Assembly: GCA_964559295.1 (NCBI GenBank) | Contig: CAZLGO010000078.1 | Coordinates: 1-7,616 of the forward strand | DNA length: 7,616 bases | Direction of reading: 5' to 3' | Origin: CAZLGO01 sp964559295 | GTDB taxonomy: Archaea > Methanobacteriota > Methanobacteria > Methanobacteriales > Methanobacteriaceae | Part shown: positions 1 through 6,328 of the stretch, one piece after another | Position numbering within the stretch: the stretch's first letter is position 1 | Layout of the letters: each line of letters begins with the position of its first letter | Position numbers and translations under genes: made by a program | Notes under the pieces: generated by a model | What the model was told of the DNA's origin: nothing | What the model saw: the letters and a program-made list of their open reading frames with translations, nothing else | The model's database searches: none

Positions 1-437
1 CGGCCAAAATGATGCTTAAAAAAGCAAAAAGACCTTTATTTGTCTTGGGACCTCTTGCAACAAAAGAGCCCATGATGGCTCTTGCCATTGAAATTGCAAA
101 GAAATGGGATCTTCCCATTGTAACAACAGGTGGTGCATTTAAGGCATTTTTGGAAAAGGGAATTGAAACGAAACATTATGGGGTTGTAGAGATTGTAAAT
201 CTCCTTAAAGATCCAAAATGGGAAGGCGCAAAAAAAGAAGGTCAGCATGATTTGGTTCTTTTCATTGGAGTAGTATATTATATAGCCTCGCAAGGGCTAT
301 CCACCTTAAAACACTTTGCACCGCACATCAAAACACTAACACTCTGTAAATACTTTCATTCAAATGCAGATGCATCATTTCCAAACATGAATGATGATGA
401 ATGGATCAGGTATCTTGAGCAGATGAAAAAAGATTGA
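1..437 (+). CDS. cdhB: CODH/ACS complex epsilon subunit CdhB (5' partial)
   Basis: The 3' part of the small epsilon subunit, which binds the CODH subunit CdhA in the archaeal CODH/ACS complex; its exact role is unsettled (a part in electron transfer or flavin interaction has been proposed for the family). The frame is open to the window edge, first complete codon at 3, and the visible residues A-K-M-M-L-K-K-A-K-R-P-L-F-V-L-G match the family's early 'AKRPLxVxG' strand rather than a true N-terminus. The ATG at 9 is therefore probably internal and about 25-30 residues are missing. Later features are a Rossmann-like alternation of strands and helices, including LPIVTTGGAF, the strand DLVLFIGVVYYIASQGLSTL, and the tail ADASFPNMNDDEW typical of the family. 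It ends 12 nt before cdhC. cdhA is expected immediately upstream, outside the window. Confidence 0.9.
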   Translation, partial: AKMMLKKAKRPLFVLGPLATKEPMMALAIEIAKKWDLPIVTTGGAFKAFLEKGIETKHYGVVEIVNLLKDPKWEGAKKEGQHDLVLFIGVVYYIASQGLSTLKHFAPHIKTLTLCKYFHSNADASFPNMNDDEWIRYLEQMKKD

Positions 438-449
438 TGGAGGAATTTT

Positions 450-1826
450 ATGTTTGAAGACATACCGGTTGATGTTAGTCCTATGTATGAGGGGGAGCGT
501 ATAAGATCAGCAAACATGTTTGTTGAACTTGCAGGTCCGAAATCGATTGGAGCAGAACTTGTTCAAGTTAAGGAAGATGTTGAAGATGGAAAAATAGAAA
601 TCATAGGTCCAGAACTTGAAGATATGAAAGAAGGAGAGATCTATCCTTTTGGTATTTTTGTACAGGTACAGGGAGAGACTCTCGAAAAAGAAATAGAAGG
701 TGTACTTGAGCGGAGAATACATGAGCTTTGCAATTATGTTAAAGGATTTATGCACCTGAACCAGCGGGATCAGATATGGTGCAGGGTAAGCAAAGAAGCG
801 CATGATGCAGGTTTCAAGCTTGAACATCTGGCAAAAGCACTTTCGATTTTATTTAAGGAAGATTTTCCAATAATAGAATCCATAGGCATTACCTTATTCA
901 CTGATGAGGATAAAGTAGAAGAATTTCTCAAAAAAGCCAAAATTCAGTATGAGAAGAGGGACGCAAGGGCAAGAGAGCTAAGTGAAGAGGATGTTGATGA
1001 ATTCTATGGTTGTGTTATGTGTCAATCATTTGCTCCAACCCACGTATGTGTAATAACACCAGATCGACCTGCGCTCTGCGGTGCTATAAACTGGTTTGAT
1101 TGTAGAGCCGCCGCAAAAATAGACCCAGAAGGTCCAATATTCGAAATAGGGAAAGGAAATCTTATTGATGATGTAAGAGGTGAATATGATAACGTAAACA
1201 GTACTGTGGTCGAAAAATCACAAGGTACTGTTGATAGAATATACCTTCACAGTGTATTTGAACATCCACACACATCATGCGGATGCTTTGAAGCAGTTGC
1301 ATTTTATATTCCGGAGTTAGATGGAATTGGAATTGTACACCGTGATTTTAGGGGCGAAACTCCTCTTGGTATCCCATTCTCAGCCATGGCAGGTCAATGT
1401 TCCGGTGGAAAGCAAGTTGAAGGATTTACAGGATTATGTATTGAATATATGAGATCTCCAAAGTTTCTGCAGGCAGATGGCGGTTATGAGAGAATAATTT
1501 GGCTTCCAAAGGAAGTAAAGGAAAGAGTCATGGAATCTATTCCAGAAGAGCTTCGTGATAAGATTCCAACAGAAGAGGACGCAACAAGTATAAAAGAGCT
1601 TAGAAAGTTCTTACGGGAGGCTGGGCATCCAATCATGGAAAGAGTAAAAGAAGCAAAGATCGAAAAAGTCGAGGTTGAAGAAGTACCTGAAGAAGAAGAA
1701 GCTGAAGTACCGATGGCACCAGTTGCCTTTGCACCAGAAGTCTCTATGCCTGCAGCTGGTGGGATCAGAATAATTCTTAAGAATGCGAAGATCTACGCTG
1801 AAAAAGTGATAATCAAGAAAAAGTAA
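450..1826 (+). CDS. cdhC: Acetyl-CoA synthase/decarbonylase beta subunit CdhC
   Basis: Catalytic acetyl-CoA synthase subunit, which makes or cleaves acetyl-CoA at the nickel-containing A-cluster from CO, a corrinoid-borne methyl group and CoA. At 458 residues it is the archaeal form, lacking the N-terminal CODH-contacting domain of bacterial AcsB. All expected A-cluster ligands are present: C188-x2-C191, C200 and C210 around the [4Fe-4S] site, and the C277-G278-C279 motif (HTSCGCFEA) for the distal nickel. These are one residue off the positions known for Methanosarcina CdhC. Residues about 401-422 form an acidic E/V-rich linker, followed by a proline/alanine stretch and a basic tail ending KIYAEKVIIKKK, as in other archaeal CdhC. 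The ATG at 450 is supported by GGAGG at 439-443, 6 nt upstream. cooC follows 2 nt after the stop. Confidence 0.96.
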   Translation: MFEDIPVDVSPMYEGERIRSANMFVELAGPKSIGAELVQVKEDVEDGKIEIIGPELEDMKEGEIYPFGIFVQVQGETLEKEIEGVLERRIHELCNYVKGFMHLNQRDQIWCRVSKEAHDAGFKLEHLAKALSILFKEDFPIIESIGITLFTDEDKVEEFLKKAKIQYEKRDARARELSEEDVDEFYGCVMCQSFAPTHVCVITPDRPALCGAINWFDCRAAAKIDPEGPIFEIGKGNLIDDVRGEYDNVNSTVVEKSQGTVDRIYLHSVFEHPHTSCGCFEAVAFYIPELDGIGIVHRDFRGETPLGIPFSAMAGQCSGGKQVEGFTGLCIEYMRSPKFLQADGGYERIIWLPKEVKERVMESIPEELRDKIPTEEDATSIKELRKFLREAGHPIMERVKEAKIEKVEVEEVPEEEEAEVPMAPVAFAPEVSMPAAGGIRIILKNAKIYAEKVIIKKK

Positions 1827-1828
1827 AT

Positions 1829-2611
1829 ATGATAATAGCAGTAAGTGGAAAGGGAGGAACAGGGAAAACCCTGGTTTCATCGCTTATAATACGAAGTTTA
1901 TCTAATAAGGGTAAAGAAATACTTGCAATAGATGCGGATCCCGATTCAAATCTACCAGAAGCTCTTGGAGTAGATGTTGAGAGGACTGTAGGCGATATCA
2001 GGGAAGAACTTAAACAAAGCATAAAAGATGAGGATATAACTCCTGGAATGGATAAATGGAGTTTGCTGGAATATAAGATCATAAGGTCTATTGTTGAGAC
2101 ACCAAAATTCGATCTTCTTGTCATGGGAAGACCCGAAGGAAGCGGTTGCTATTGCGCTGTAAATACAATGCTTAGAAAGATCATAGAAACTCTATCTTCC
2201 AATTATGAGATGATAGTGATTGATACAGAAGCAGGACTTGAACATCTAAGCAGAAGAACAACCCAAAATGTTGATATCATGCTTGTGGTAACAGATCCAT
2301 CCAAAAAAAGCATATTGACTGCCAAAAGAATAGAAGAACTTGCAGATGAGCTTGAAATAAAATTCAAAAAAATATTTTTGGTGTTAAATCGTGTTATCCC
2401 AAAAAATGAAGGTGAGTTGTTAAAAAAAATCAATGAGATGGGATTAGAAGTTATAGGAATTATCCATGAGGATGAAAATGTTACTAAATATGATATGGAA
2501 GGAAAACCGCTGATTGATCTTCCAAAGGATTCTGATTCAGTTGTAGCTACCTTAAAAATCACCGAAAAGATCTTAAATTTAAGTGAGGATGTGGGTTTAT
2601 GGAAGAAATAA
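1829..2611 (+). CDS. cooC: CooC-type nickel-insertion ATPase
   Basis: P-loop ATPase of the MinD/SIMIBI class that matures nickel enzymes, here CODH and probably the acetyl-CoA synthase encoded alongside. The deviant Walker A is at residues 7-14 (GKGGTGKT) with the signature lysine K8. The switch I region follows at 34-41 (IDADPDSN), and Walker B/switch II at 131-140 (IDTEAGLEHL). C107-x-C109 (GSGCYCAVN) is the CxC motif that binds metal at the dimer interface in characterised CooC proteins and separates it from MinD/ParA relatives. Length (260 aa) is normal. The start lies 2 nt after the cdhC stop with no convincing Shine-Dalgarno, so translation is probably coupled to cdhC. The 3' end overlaps cdhD by 13 nt. 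Confidence 0.93.
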   Translation: MIIAVSGKGGTGKTLVSSLIIRSLSNKGKEILAIDADPDSNLPEALGVDVERTVGDIREELKQSIKDEDITPGMDKWSLLEYKIIRSIVETPKFDLLVMGRPEGSGCYCAVNTMLRKIIETLSSNYEMIVIDTEAGLEHLSRRTTQNVDIMLVVTDPSKKSILTAKRIEELADELEIKFKKIFLVLNRVIPKNEGELLKKINEMGLEVIGIIHEDENVTKYDMEGKPLIDLPKDSDSVVATLKITEKILNLSEDVGLWKK

Positions 2612-3738
2612 CAAAACTTCTTAAAATGCTTGAAGATACCGAGTCAGTAGAGATAGAAAATTTTAGAATGGATTTTGAGGAATTGGAGCTCTATTTAATG
2701 CCTCTTGTTCAAAAAGTTGCTGAAAAAATAGAAGAAGCAAAAATAGAAGCTGCTGAATTTGTACCGCCTATTCGGGAGTATCCAGGAGAAGTTGTGGAAG
2801 TCCAGCTTGGAGCAGGCACAAGAAAACCTGTTTATTTAGGAGGTCAAAAAGCTCTTTACAGGTTTGAAGAACCCCAGCCAAATCCTCCTGTTGTAACCTT
2901 TGATGTGTTTGATATTCCAATGCCAGGGCTTCCAAGACCTATAAGAGAGCATTTTGAGGATGTGATGGAACATCCTGGAGATTGGGCGAAAAAGGCTGTT
3001 AAAGATTTTGGGGCAAATATGGTAACAATACATCTTATTGGTACAGGTCCTAAAGTCATGGACAAATCTCCAAAGGAAGCTGCATCTGACATCGAGGAAG
3101 TACTTCAGGCTGTAGATGTGCCCCTTGTAATTGGAGGTTCAGGGGATCCGAAGAAAGACCCCATAGTACTTGAAGCTGCAGCTTCGGCTGCAGACGGAGA
3201 GAGATGTCTTCTTGCATCAGCAAACCTTGATTTGGACTACAGAAAGGTAGCAAAGGCAGCATTGGATTACAATCATGCTGTACTATCATGGGCTATAACC
3301 GATGTAAACATGCAAAAGACCTTAAACAGATATCTTATGAAGGAAGGATTAAAAGCAGAGGACATTGTAATGGATCCTACAACCTGTGCATTAGGTTATG
3401 GGATAGAATTTTCAATTGATGTTATAACAAGAACAAGACTTGCAGCTTTAAAAGGAGATAAGGATCTCGGGATGCCAATGTCATCAGGAACAACGAATGC
3501 ATGGGGTTCTCGTGAAGCATGGATGAGAAAAGATGAATGGGGACCTACAGAATACAGAGGTCCGATATGGGAGATAATAACAGGACTTACCATGATGCTT
3601 TGTGGTGTTGACATCTTTATGATGCTTCATCCGCTTTCGGTGCAAATACTAAAAGAAATTGGTGAGACCTTCACAGCGGAATACATGAGCATGGATATTC
3701 CAGATATTTCAGGATGGATAATGGAACTTGAAAGCTAA
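2599..3738 (+). CDS. cdhD: Corrinoid iron-sulfur protein delta subunit CdhD
   Basis: Small (delta) subunit of the corrinoid iron-sulfur protein, which with CdhE carries the methyl group between tetrahydro(methano/sarcina)pterin and the A-cluster of CdhC. Residues 1-60 are a charged helical extension. The conserved family segment runs from about 76 (KPVYLGGQKALYRFEEPQP) into a TIM-barrel domain, with recognisable blocks TFDVFDIPMPGLPRPI (100-115), VTIHLIGTGP (142-151), PLVIGGSGDPKKDP (175-188), VMDPTTCALGYGIE (257-270) and SSGTTNAWGSREAW (295-308). At 379 residues it is shorter than Methanosarcina CdhD but longer than bacterial AcsD, the difference lying in the N-terminal extension. The ATG at 2599 lies inside the cooC end (13-nt overlap) behind GAGG at 2585-2588. 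Its stop is embedded in the ribosome binding site of cdhE. Confidence 0.95.
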   Translation: MEEITKLLKMLEDTESVEIENFRMDFEELELYLMPLVQKVAEKIEEAKIEAAEFVPPIREYPGEVVEVQLGAGTRKPVYLGGQKALYRFEEPQPNPPVVTFDVFDIPMPGLPRPIREHFEDVMEHPGDWAKKAVKDFGANMVTIHLIGTGPKVMDKSPKEAASDIEEVLQAVDVPLVIGGSGDPKKDPIVLEAAASAADGERCLLASANLDLDYRKVAKAALDYNHAVLSWAITDVNMQKTLNRYLMKEGLKAEDIVMDPTTCALGYGIEFSIDVITRTRLAALKGDKDLGMPMSSGTTNAWGSREAWMRKDEWGPTEYRGPIWEIITGLTMMLCGVDIFMMLHPLSVQILKEIGETFTAEYMSMDIPDISGWIMELES

Positions 3739-3743
3739 GGAGG
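3737..3743 (+). promoter_or_regulatory. Ribosome binding site fixing a TTG start for cdhE
   Basis: AAGGAGG, a near-perfect match to the archaeal anti-Shine-Dalgarno, overlaps the cdhD stop codon and sits 7 nt before TTG 3751. The first in-frame ATG (3766) is 22 nt away, too far to be served by this site, so the TTG is the better start. Confidence 0.8.
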
Positions 3744-3750
3744 TTTTAGA

Positions 3751-5124
3751 TTGCGTGTTACTGCGATGGATATTTATAGATTACTTCCAAAATCAAACTG
3801 TGGTAAGTGTGGAGAAGCATCCTGCATGGCACTTGCCACCAAACTCTCCCAGAAGGAAGCAGATGTCAGTTTATGCCAGCAGATGACAGATGAGGAACGG
3901 GCAAAACTTGAAAGTATCTTAGCACCTGCTGTAAGAGAAATAACCATCGGTTTAGGAGACACTGCTGCAACAATTGGTGGAGACGAAGTTTTGTATCGAT
4001 ACGAACTGACCTATTACAATCCCACGTCTATAGCAATAGATGTAAGTGATGATTTGGACAAAGAAGAACTTAAAAAGAGGATTAAGATTATAGAAACCAC
4101 AGAATTTGAGCGGACTGGAGAAAAACTTACCCTTGATGCGATAGCTGTAAGATGTAAGTCAGGTAACAAGGAAAAGTTCGTAGAAACTGTCAATGAGCTT
4201 AAAAATTCTAAACTTCCCCTTATATTGTGTTCATTTGACCCAGATGTTATGAAAGCTGCCCTTGAAGTTGTAGGAGACAAACGTCCTCTTATTTACTCTG
4301 CTACAGAGAACAACATAGAGGAGATGGCATCCCTCGCACTTGAGTATAATTGTCCCATTACTCTATTTGTCCCAGATGATCTTGAAAAGATGAAAGAACT
4401 TTCAAGAACCTTAAGATCAAAAGGAATAAAAGATATAGTCCTGGATCCAGGTACATTTGTAGGTGAAGGCATTGGAGATTCTCTCGATAATTTTATTATG
4501 ATAAGAAGACTTGCGGTGGAAGAAAACGATGAAGATTTCAGATTTCCGATTATGGGAGTTCCTGCAATTTCTTGGCTTTATCCTGAGGAAGATTACGTCA
4601 AAACAGCTATGAAGGAGTCTACAATTGCAGCCGCACTCATGAACAAATACGCTGACATTATAATAATGCACGGAACCGAGATATGGGAGCTAATTCCAAT
4701 TTTGACTTTAAGACAGAGCGTATACACAGATCCAAGAAAACCTCAGGCTGTTGATTCTGGAATATATGAATTTGGAGAACTCGATAAAAATTCACCAGTC
4801 GTAATGACCACAAACTTCGCTCTCACGTATTACACTGTAGAGGGAGATCTAAAATCTGGAAAAGCCAACTGCTATCTTATTGTTCTTGATACAGGTGGAA
4901 GAGCTGTAGATGTCTCGGTAGCAGGTGGTCAGCTAAATGGTAAGGCTGTGGCAGATCTTATAAAAGAATGTGGTATCGAAGATAAAATAGCGCACAAAAA
5001 ACTTATAATACCAGGGCTTGCAGCTCCTGTAAGCGGTGAAATTGAAGATGAAAGTGGGTGGGAAGTTTTAGTAGGTCCAAGGGACTCATCTGGCGTACCA
5101 GACTTTTTAGCAGAAAAATGGTGA
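3751..5124 (+). CDS. cdhE: Corrinoid iron-sulfur protein gamma subunit CdhE
   Basis: Large (gamma) subunit of the corrinoid iron-sulfur protein, which holds the low-potential [4Fe-4S] cluster and the corrinoid. The N-terminal cluster motif is complete: C17-x2-C20-x4-C25-x16-C42 (SNCGKCGEASC). Next comes a TIM-barrel methyltransferase-like domain (roughly 80-340), with blocks LPLILCSFDP (155-164), PLIYSATENN (179-188), DIVLDPG (228-234) and the aromatic PAISWLYPEED (271-281). A C-terminal corrinoid-binding domain (about 350-457) contains CYLIVLDTGGRAVDVSVAGG (374-393), a GLAAPVSGEIE block (422-432) and ends VGPRDSSGVPDFLAEKW. Length (457 aa) is normal for archaeal CdhE. The start is TTG, decided by a strong ribosome binding site. 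The next gene begins 4 nt after the stop. Confidence 0.95.
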   Translation: MRVTAMDIYRLLPKSNCGKCGEASCMALATKLSQKEADVSLCQQMTDEERAKLESILAPAVREITIGLGDTAATIGGDEVLYRYELTYYNPTSIAIDVSDDLDKEELKKRIKIIETTEFERTGEKLTLDAIAVRCKSGNKEKFVETVNELKNSKLPLILCSFDPDVMKAALEVVGDKRPLIYSATENNIEEMASLALEYNCPITLFVPDDLEKMKELSRTLRSKGIKDIVLDPGTFVGEGIGDSLDNFIMIRRLAVEENDEDFRFPIMGVPAISWLYPEEDYVKTAMKESTIAAALMNKYADIIIMHGTEIWELIPILTLRQSVYTDPRKPQAVDSGIYEFGELDKNSPVVMTTNFALTYYTVEGDLKSGKANCYLIVLDTGGRAVDVSVAGGQLNGKAVADLIKECGIEDKIAHKKLIIPGLAAPVSGEIEDESGWEVLVGPRDSSGVPDFLAEKW

Positions 5125-5128
5125 TTCC

Positions 5129-5596
5129 ATGAAGACGCTGATGGTAATAGATCCAAAAATGTGTACAGAATGTCATGATTGTATAAACGCATGCAAAAAG
5201 GAGTATGGAATAGCAAGAGCAAAAAAAACCAAAACAATTCCAATATTTTGTCTGCAGTGCCACCCTGAAAAAGCACCCTGCAAGCGAATATGTCCTGTTG
5301 GTGCTATAAAAGAAGAAGATGGAACATTGGTCGTGGATCAGGAAAGATGTATATTGTGTCGACTCTGCATGATAGCATGTCCAATAGGCGTTGTTGTGGT
5401 TGATGAAGAAGGAAAAGCAGTACAAAAATGCACCCTATGTATGGATTCTGACAGAATAATACCTGCTTGTGTTGAGGCTTGTAAGGATAACGTTCTTAAA
5501 GTCTTTTCAATTGAAGATCTCGAAGAACTCAAAAAAGAAGTATCCTTTGTGGACATCCTAAACGAGGCTGTGAAGGCATATCGAAAGATGCCGTAA
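5129..5596 (+). CDS. Four-[4Fe-4S] CooF/HycB-like ferredoxin
   Basis: Predicted electron-transfer protein of 155 residues with sixteen cysteines arranged for four [4Fe-4S] clusters: C12-x2-C15-x2-C18-x3-C22; C41-x2-C44-x6-C51-x3-C55; C74-x2-C77-x2-C80-x3-C84; and C101-x2-C104-x9-C114-x3-C118. This is the layout of the CooF/HycB/DMSO-reductase-B type, in which CooF links a CODH to a hydrogenase. It has no signal peptide, twin-arginine motif or membrane segment, so it should be cytoplasmic. GGTGA at 5120-5124, overlapping the cdhE stop, is a plausible ribosome binding site 4 nt before the ATG, so it is the last gene of the cdh operon. By context (inference) it shuttles electrons between the CODH clusters and a redox partner not encoded here. 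Which partner it serves cannot be read from the sequence. Confidence 0.88.
   Translation: MKTLMVIDPKMCTECHDCINACKKEYGIARAKKTKTIPIFCLQCHPEKAPCKRICPVGAIKEEDGTLVVDQERCILCRLCMIACPIGVVVVDEEGKAVQKCTLCMDSDRIIPACVEACKDNVLKVFSIEDLEELKKEVSFVDILNEAVKAYRKMP
5531..5536 (-). terminator. Possible oligo-T terminator for the alkyltransferase gene
   Basis: A run of six T on the minus strand (AAAAAA on +), followed on that strand by GAG, lies about 60 nt beyond the alkyltransferase stop, inside the ferredoxin coding sequence. Archaeal RNA polymerase terminates at oligo-U without needing a hairpin. With no intergenic space at this convergent junction, this is the nearest good candidate. The tract also encodes Lys-Lys on the + strand, so it may be coincidental. 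Confidence 0.25.
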
Positions 5597-6142
5597 TCAT
5601 TTAAAGCTGTGTATGTACACTGGATGAATCATATTTCCCACAACAGGGACCCCTTCCTTCTCAAGCATTTCTTTTTTCATCCTGATTCCTCCCCTATAGC
5701 CACCCAAACTCAGATCAGATTTTATAACCCTGTGGCATGGAATAACTATGGGTAGAGGATTTTTATTAAGTACCGTGCCAATCGCTCTGTATGCTTTAGT
5801 TCCAAGACTCTCAGCAAGATTCTTGTAGGTTGTGACTTTACCATAGGGAACTTCCATAACCTTTAAAAGAACTTCTGTCTCAAATGGCGTTTTGTTGTAG
5901 ATACTCACATTAAATTTAATCTGCTTTCCATAATAAGCCTTGCAAACATCCTTTGCGATTTTTTCGTATCTGCTTGATATTTCAAAGGGAAAATCTGAAG
6001 CCTCATCTATTGCATCTTGCTTTTTTGATCGAGGTAAGCTGCTTTTTAATATCCTTCCATCTGATTTTGAGATCCCAACAGCAAAATAAAGCCCTTTGCA
6101 TTTGTATGTTGATATGATCATAATCCACACATCTCTGCTCAT
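5597..6142 (-). CDS. ogt: O6-alkylguanine-DNA alkyltransferase (Ogt/MGMT)
   Basis: Suicide DNA-repair protein that moves the alkyl group from O6-alkylguanine in DNA to its own cysteine. The active-site motif P135-C136-H137-R138-V139 is intact. Upstream is the helix-turn-helix block PYGKVTTYKNLAESLG (99-114), then AYRAIGTVL with R119 at the base-flipping arginine position and the NP pair of the Asn hinge (N128). Downstream are LGGYRGG (146-152) and a helix with KEGV. Residues 1-85 are the variable N-terminal domain. Where most homologues have SDGSLGGY this protein has SDLSLGGY, probably neutral. The start is uncertain: neither Met1 nor Met8 (6121) has a Shine-Dalgarno, and a TATA-like box at 6147-6156 lies about 30 nt before Met8, which would fit a leaderless start there. 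Its stop directly abuts that of the ferredoxin gene. Confidence 0.92.
   Translation of the reverse strand: MSRDVWIMIISTYKCKGLYFAVGISKSDGRILKSSLPRSKKQDAIDEASDFPFEISSRYEKIAKDVCKAYYGKQIKFNVSIYNKTPFETEVLLKVMEVPYGKVTTYKNLAESLGTKAYRAIGTVLNKNPLPIVIPCHRVIKSDLSLGGYRGGIRMKKEMLEKEGVPVVGNMIHPVYIHSFK
5667..5680 (+). terminator. Possible oligo-T terminator for the cdh operon
   Basis: ATTTCTTTTTTCAT on the + strand, with a T6 core at 5672-5677, is about 75 nt past the ferredoxin stop and lies within the opposing alkyltransferase gene. It is the first strong T tract downstream of the operon and fits archaeal U-tract termination. It also encodes Met-Lys-Lys-Glu on the minus strand, so coding constraint could explain it. 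Confidence 0.3.
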
Positions 6143-6143
6143 C

Positions 6144-6158
6144 CAATTAATATTAATA
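6144..6158 (-). promoter_or_regulatory. TATA-like box upstream of the alkyltransferase gene
   Basis: The palindromic TTAATATTAA (6147-6156) within an A/T block resembles an archaeal TATA element. It is about 10 nt from Met1 but about 30 nt from Met8, so a promoter here would imply a leaderless or near-leaderless transcript starting at Met8. The high local A/T content makes a chance match easy. Confidence 0.3.
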
Positions 6159-6186
6159 CAGATAGTAAAAACTGATTCTCAAGTAA

Positions 6187-6217
6187 CTTGTTTAAATAAA
6201 GTCTTGTTTAATAAAGT
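6187..6217. repeat. Two-copy tandem repeat, 16 and 15 nt
   Basis: CTTGTTTAAATAAAGT (6187-6202) is followed directly by CTTGTTTAATAAAGT (6203-6217), identical except for one missing A. It lies in the AT-rich gap between the two minus-strand genes. It could be a slippage duplication or a paired protein-binding site. No further copies are visible in the window. Confidence 0.6.
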
Positions 6218-6232
6218 AGCTTTATCAAAAAA
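6211..6232 (-). terminator. Hairpin beside T tract downstream of the GxxExxY gene
   Basis: ATAAAG (6211-6216) and CTTTAT (6220-6225) form a 6-bp stem around a 3-nt loop, extendable by a few pairs past one mismatch. On the minus strand a T6 run (6232-6227) immediately precedes it. It lies about 90 nt beyond the GxxExxY stop, and further short T tracts occur between 6250 and 6300. A U-tract terminator zone for that gene is plausible; the exact site is not determined. Confidence 0.35.
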
Positions 6233-6249
6233 TAAATCATTTCCAAAGC

Positions 6250-6293
6250 AAAAGAATTTATACAAAACCCAATAATTTAATTACAATTAGGAG
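6250..6293 (+). promoter_or_regulatory. Orphan plus-strand promoter and Shine-Dalgarno
   Basis: A purine-rich BRE-like GCAAAAGAA followed by TTTATACA (6258-6265) looks like an archaeal core promoter. A start site about 25 nt downstream would fall just before AGGAG (6289-6293), a Shine-Dalgarno 5 nt ahead of TTG 6299. The arrangement is coherent but leads only into a nine-codon frame. Confidence 0.4.
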
Positions 6294-6298
6294 CAAAA

Positions 6299-6328
6299 TT
6301 GATTACTTTCCAGGAAGCTATACTTTAA
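6299..6328 (+). pseudogene. Nine-codon frame after a good ribosome binding site; possible 5' gene stub
   Basis: TTG 6299 behind AGGAG opens a frame reading M-I-T-F-Q-E-A-I-L and then TAA (6326-6328). It overlaps the tail of the GxxExxY gene on the other strand. The promoter, ribosome binding site and short frame suggest either the surviving 5' tip of a gene lost when the flanking DNA was rearranged, or a tiny leader peptide. The residues faintly resemble the N-terminus of bacterial-type glycyl-tRNA synthetase alpha chains (FQxxIL), but nine residues cannot establish identity. Confidence 0.25.

Noticed and set aside
9..11. ATG at 9 as the true start of cdhB
   Set aside because: The frame is open to the window edge, and residues just before and after match the interior AKMxKKAKRPL segment of the family, so the N-terminus lies upstream.
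6318..6320. TAG stop of the GxxExxY gene as a possible pyrrolysine codon
   Set aside because: Readthrough would add only four residues (L-P-G-K) before TAA, and the protein's conserved region is already complete.
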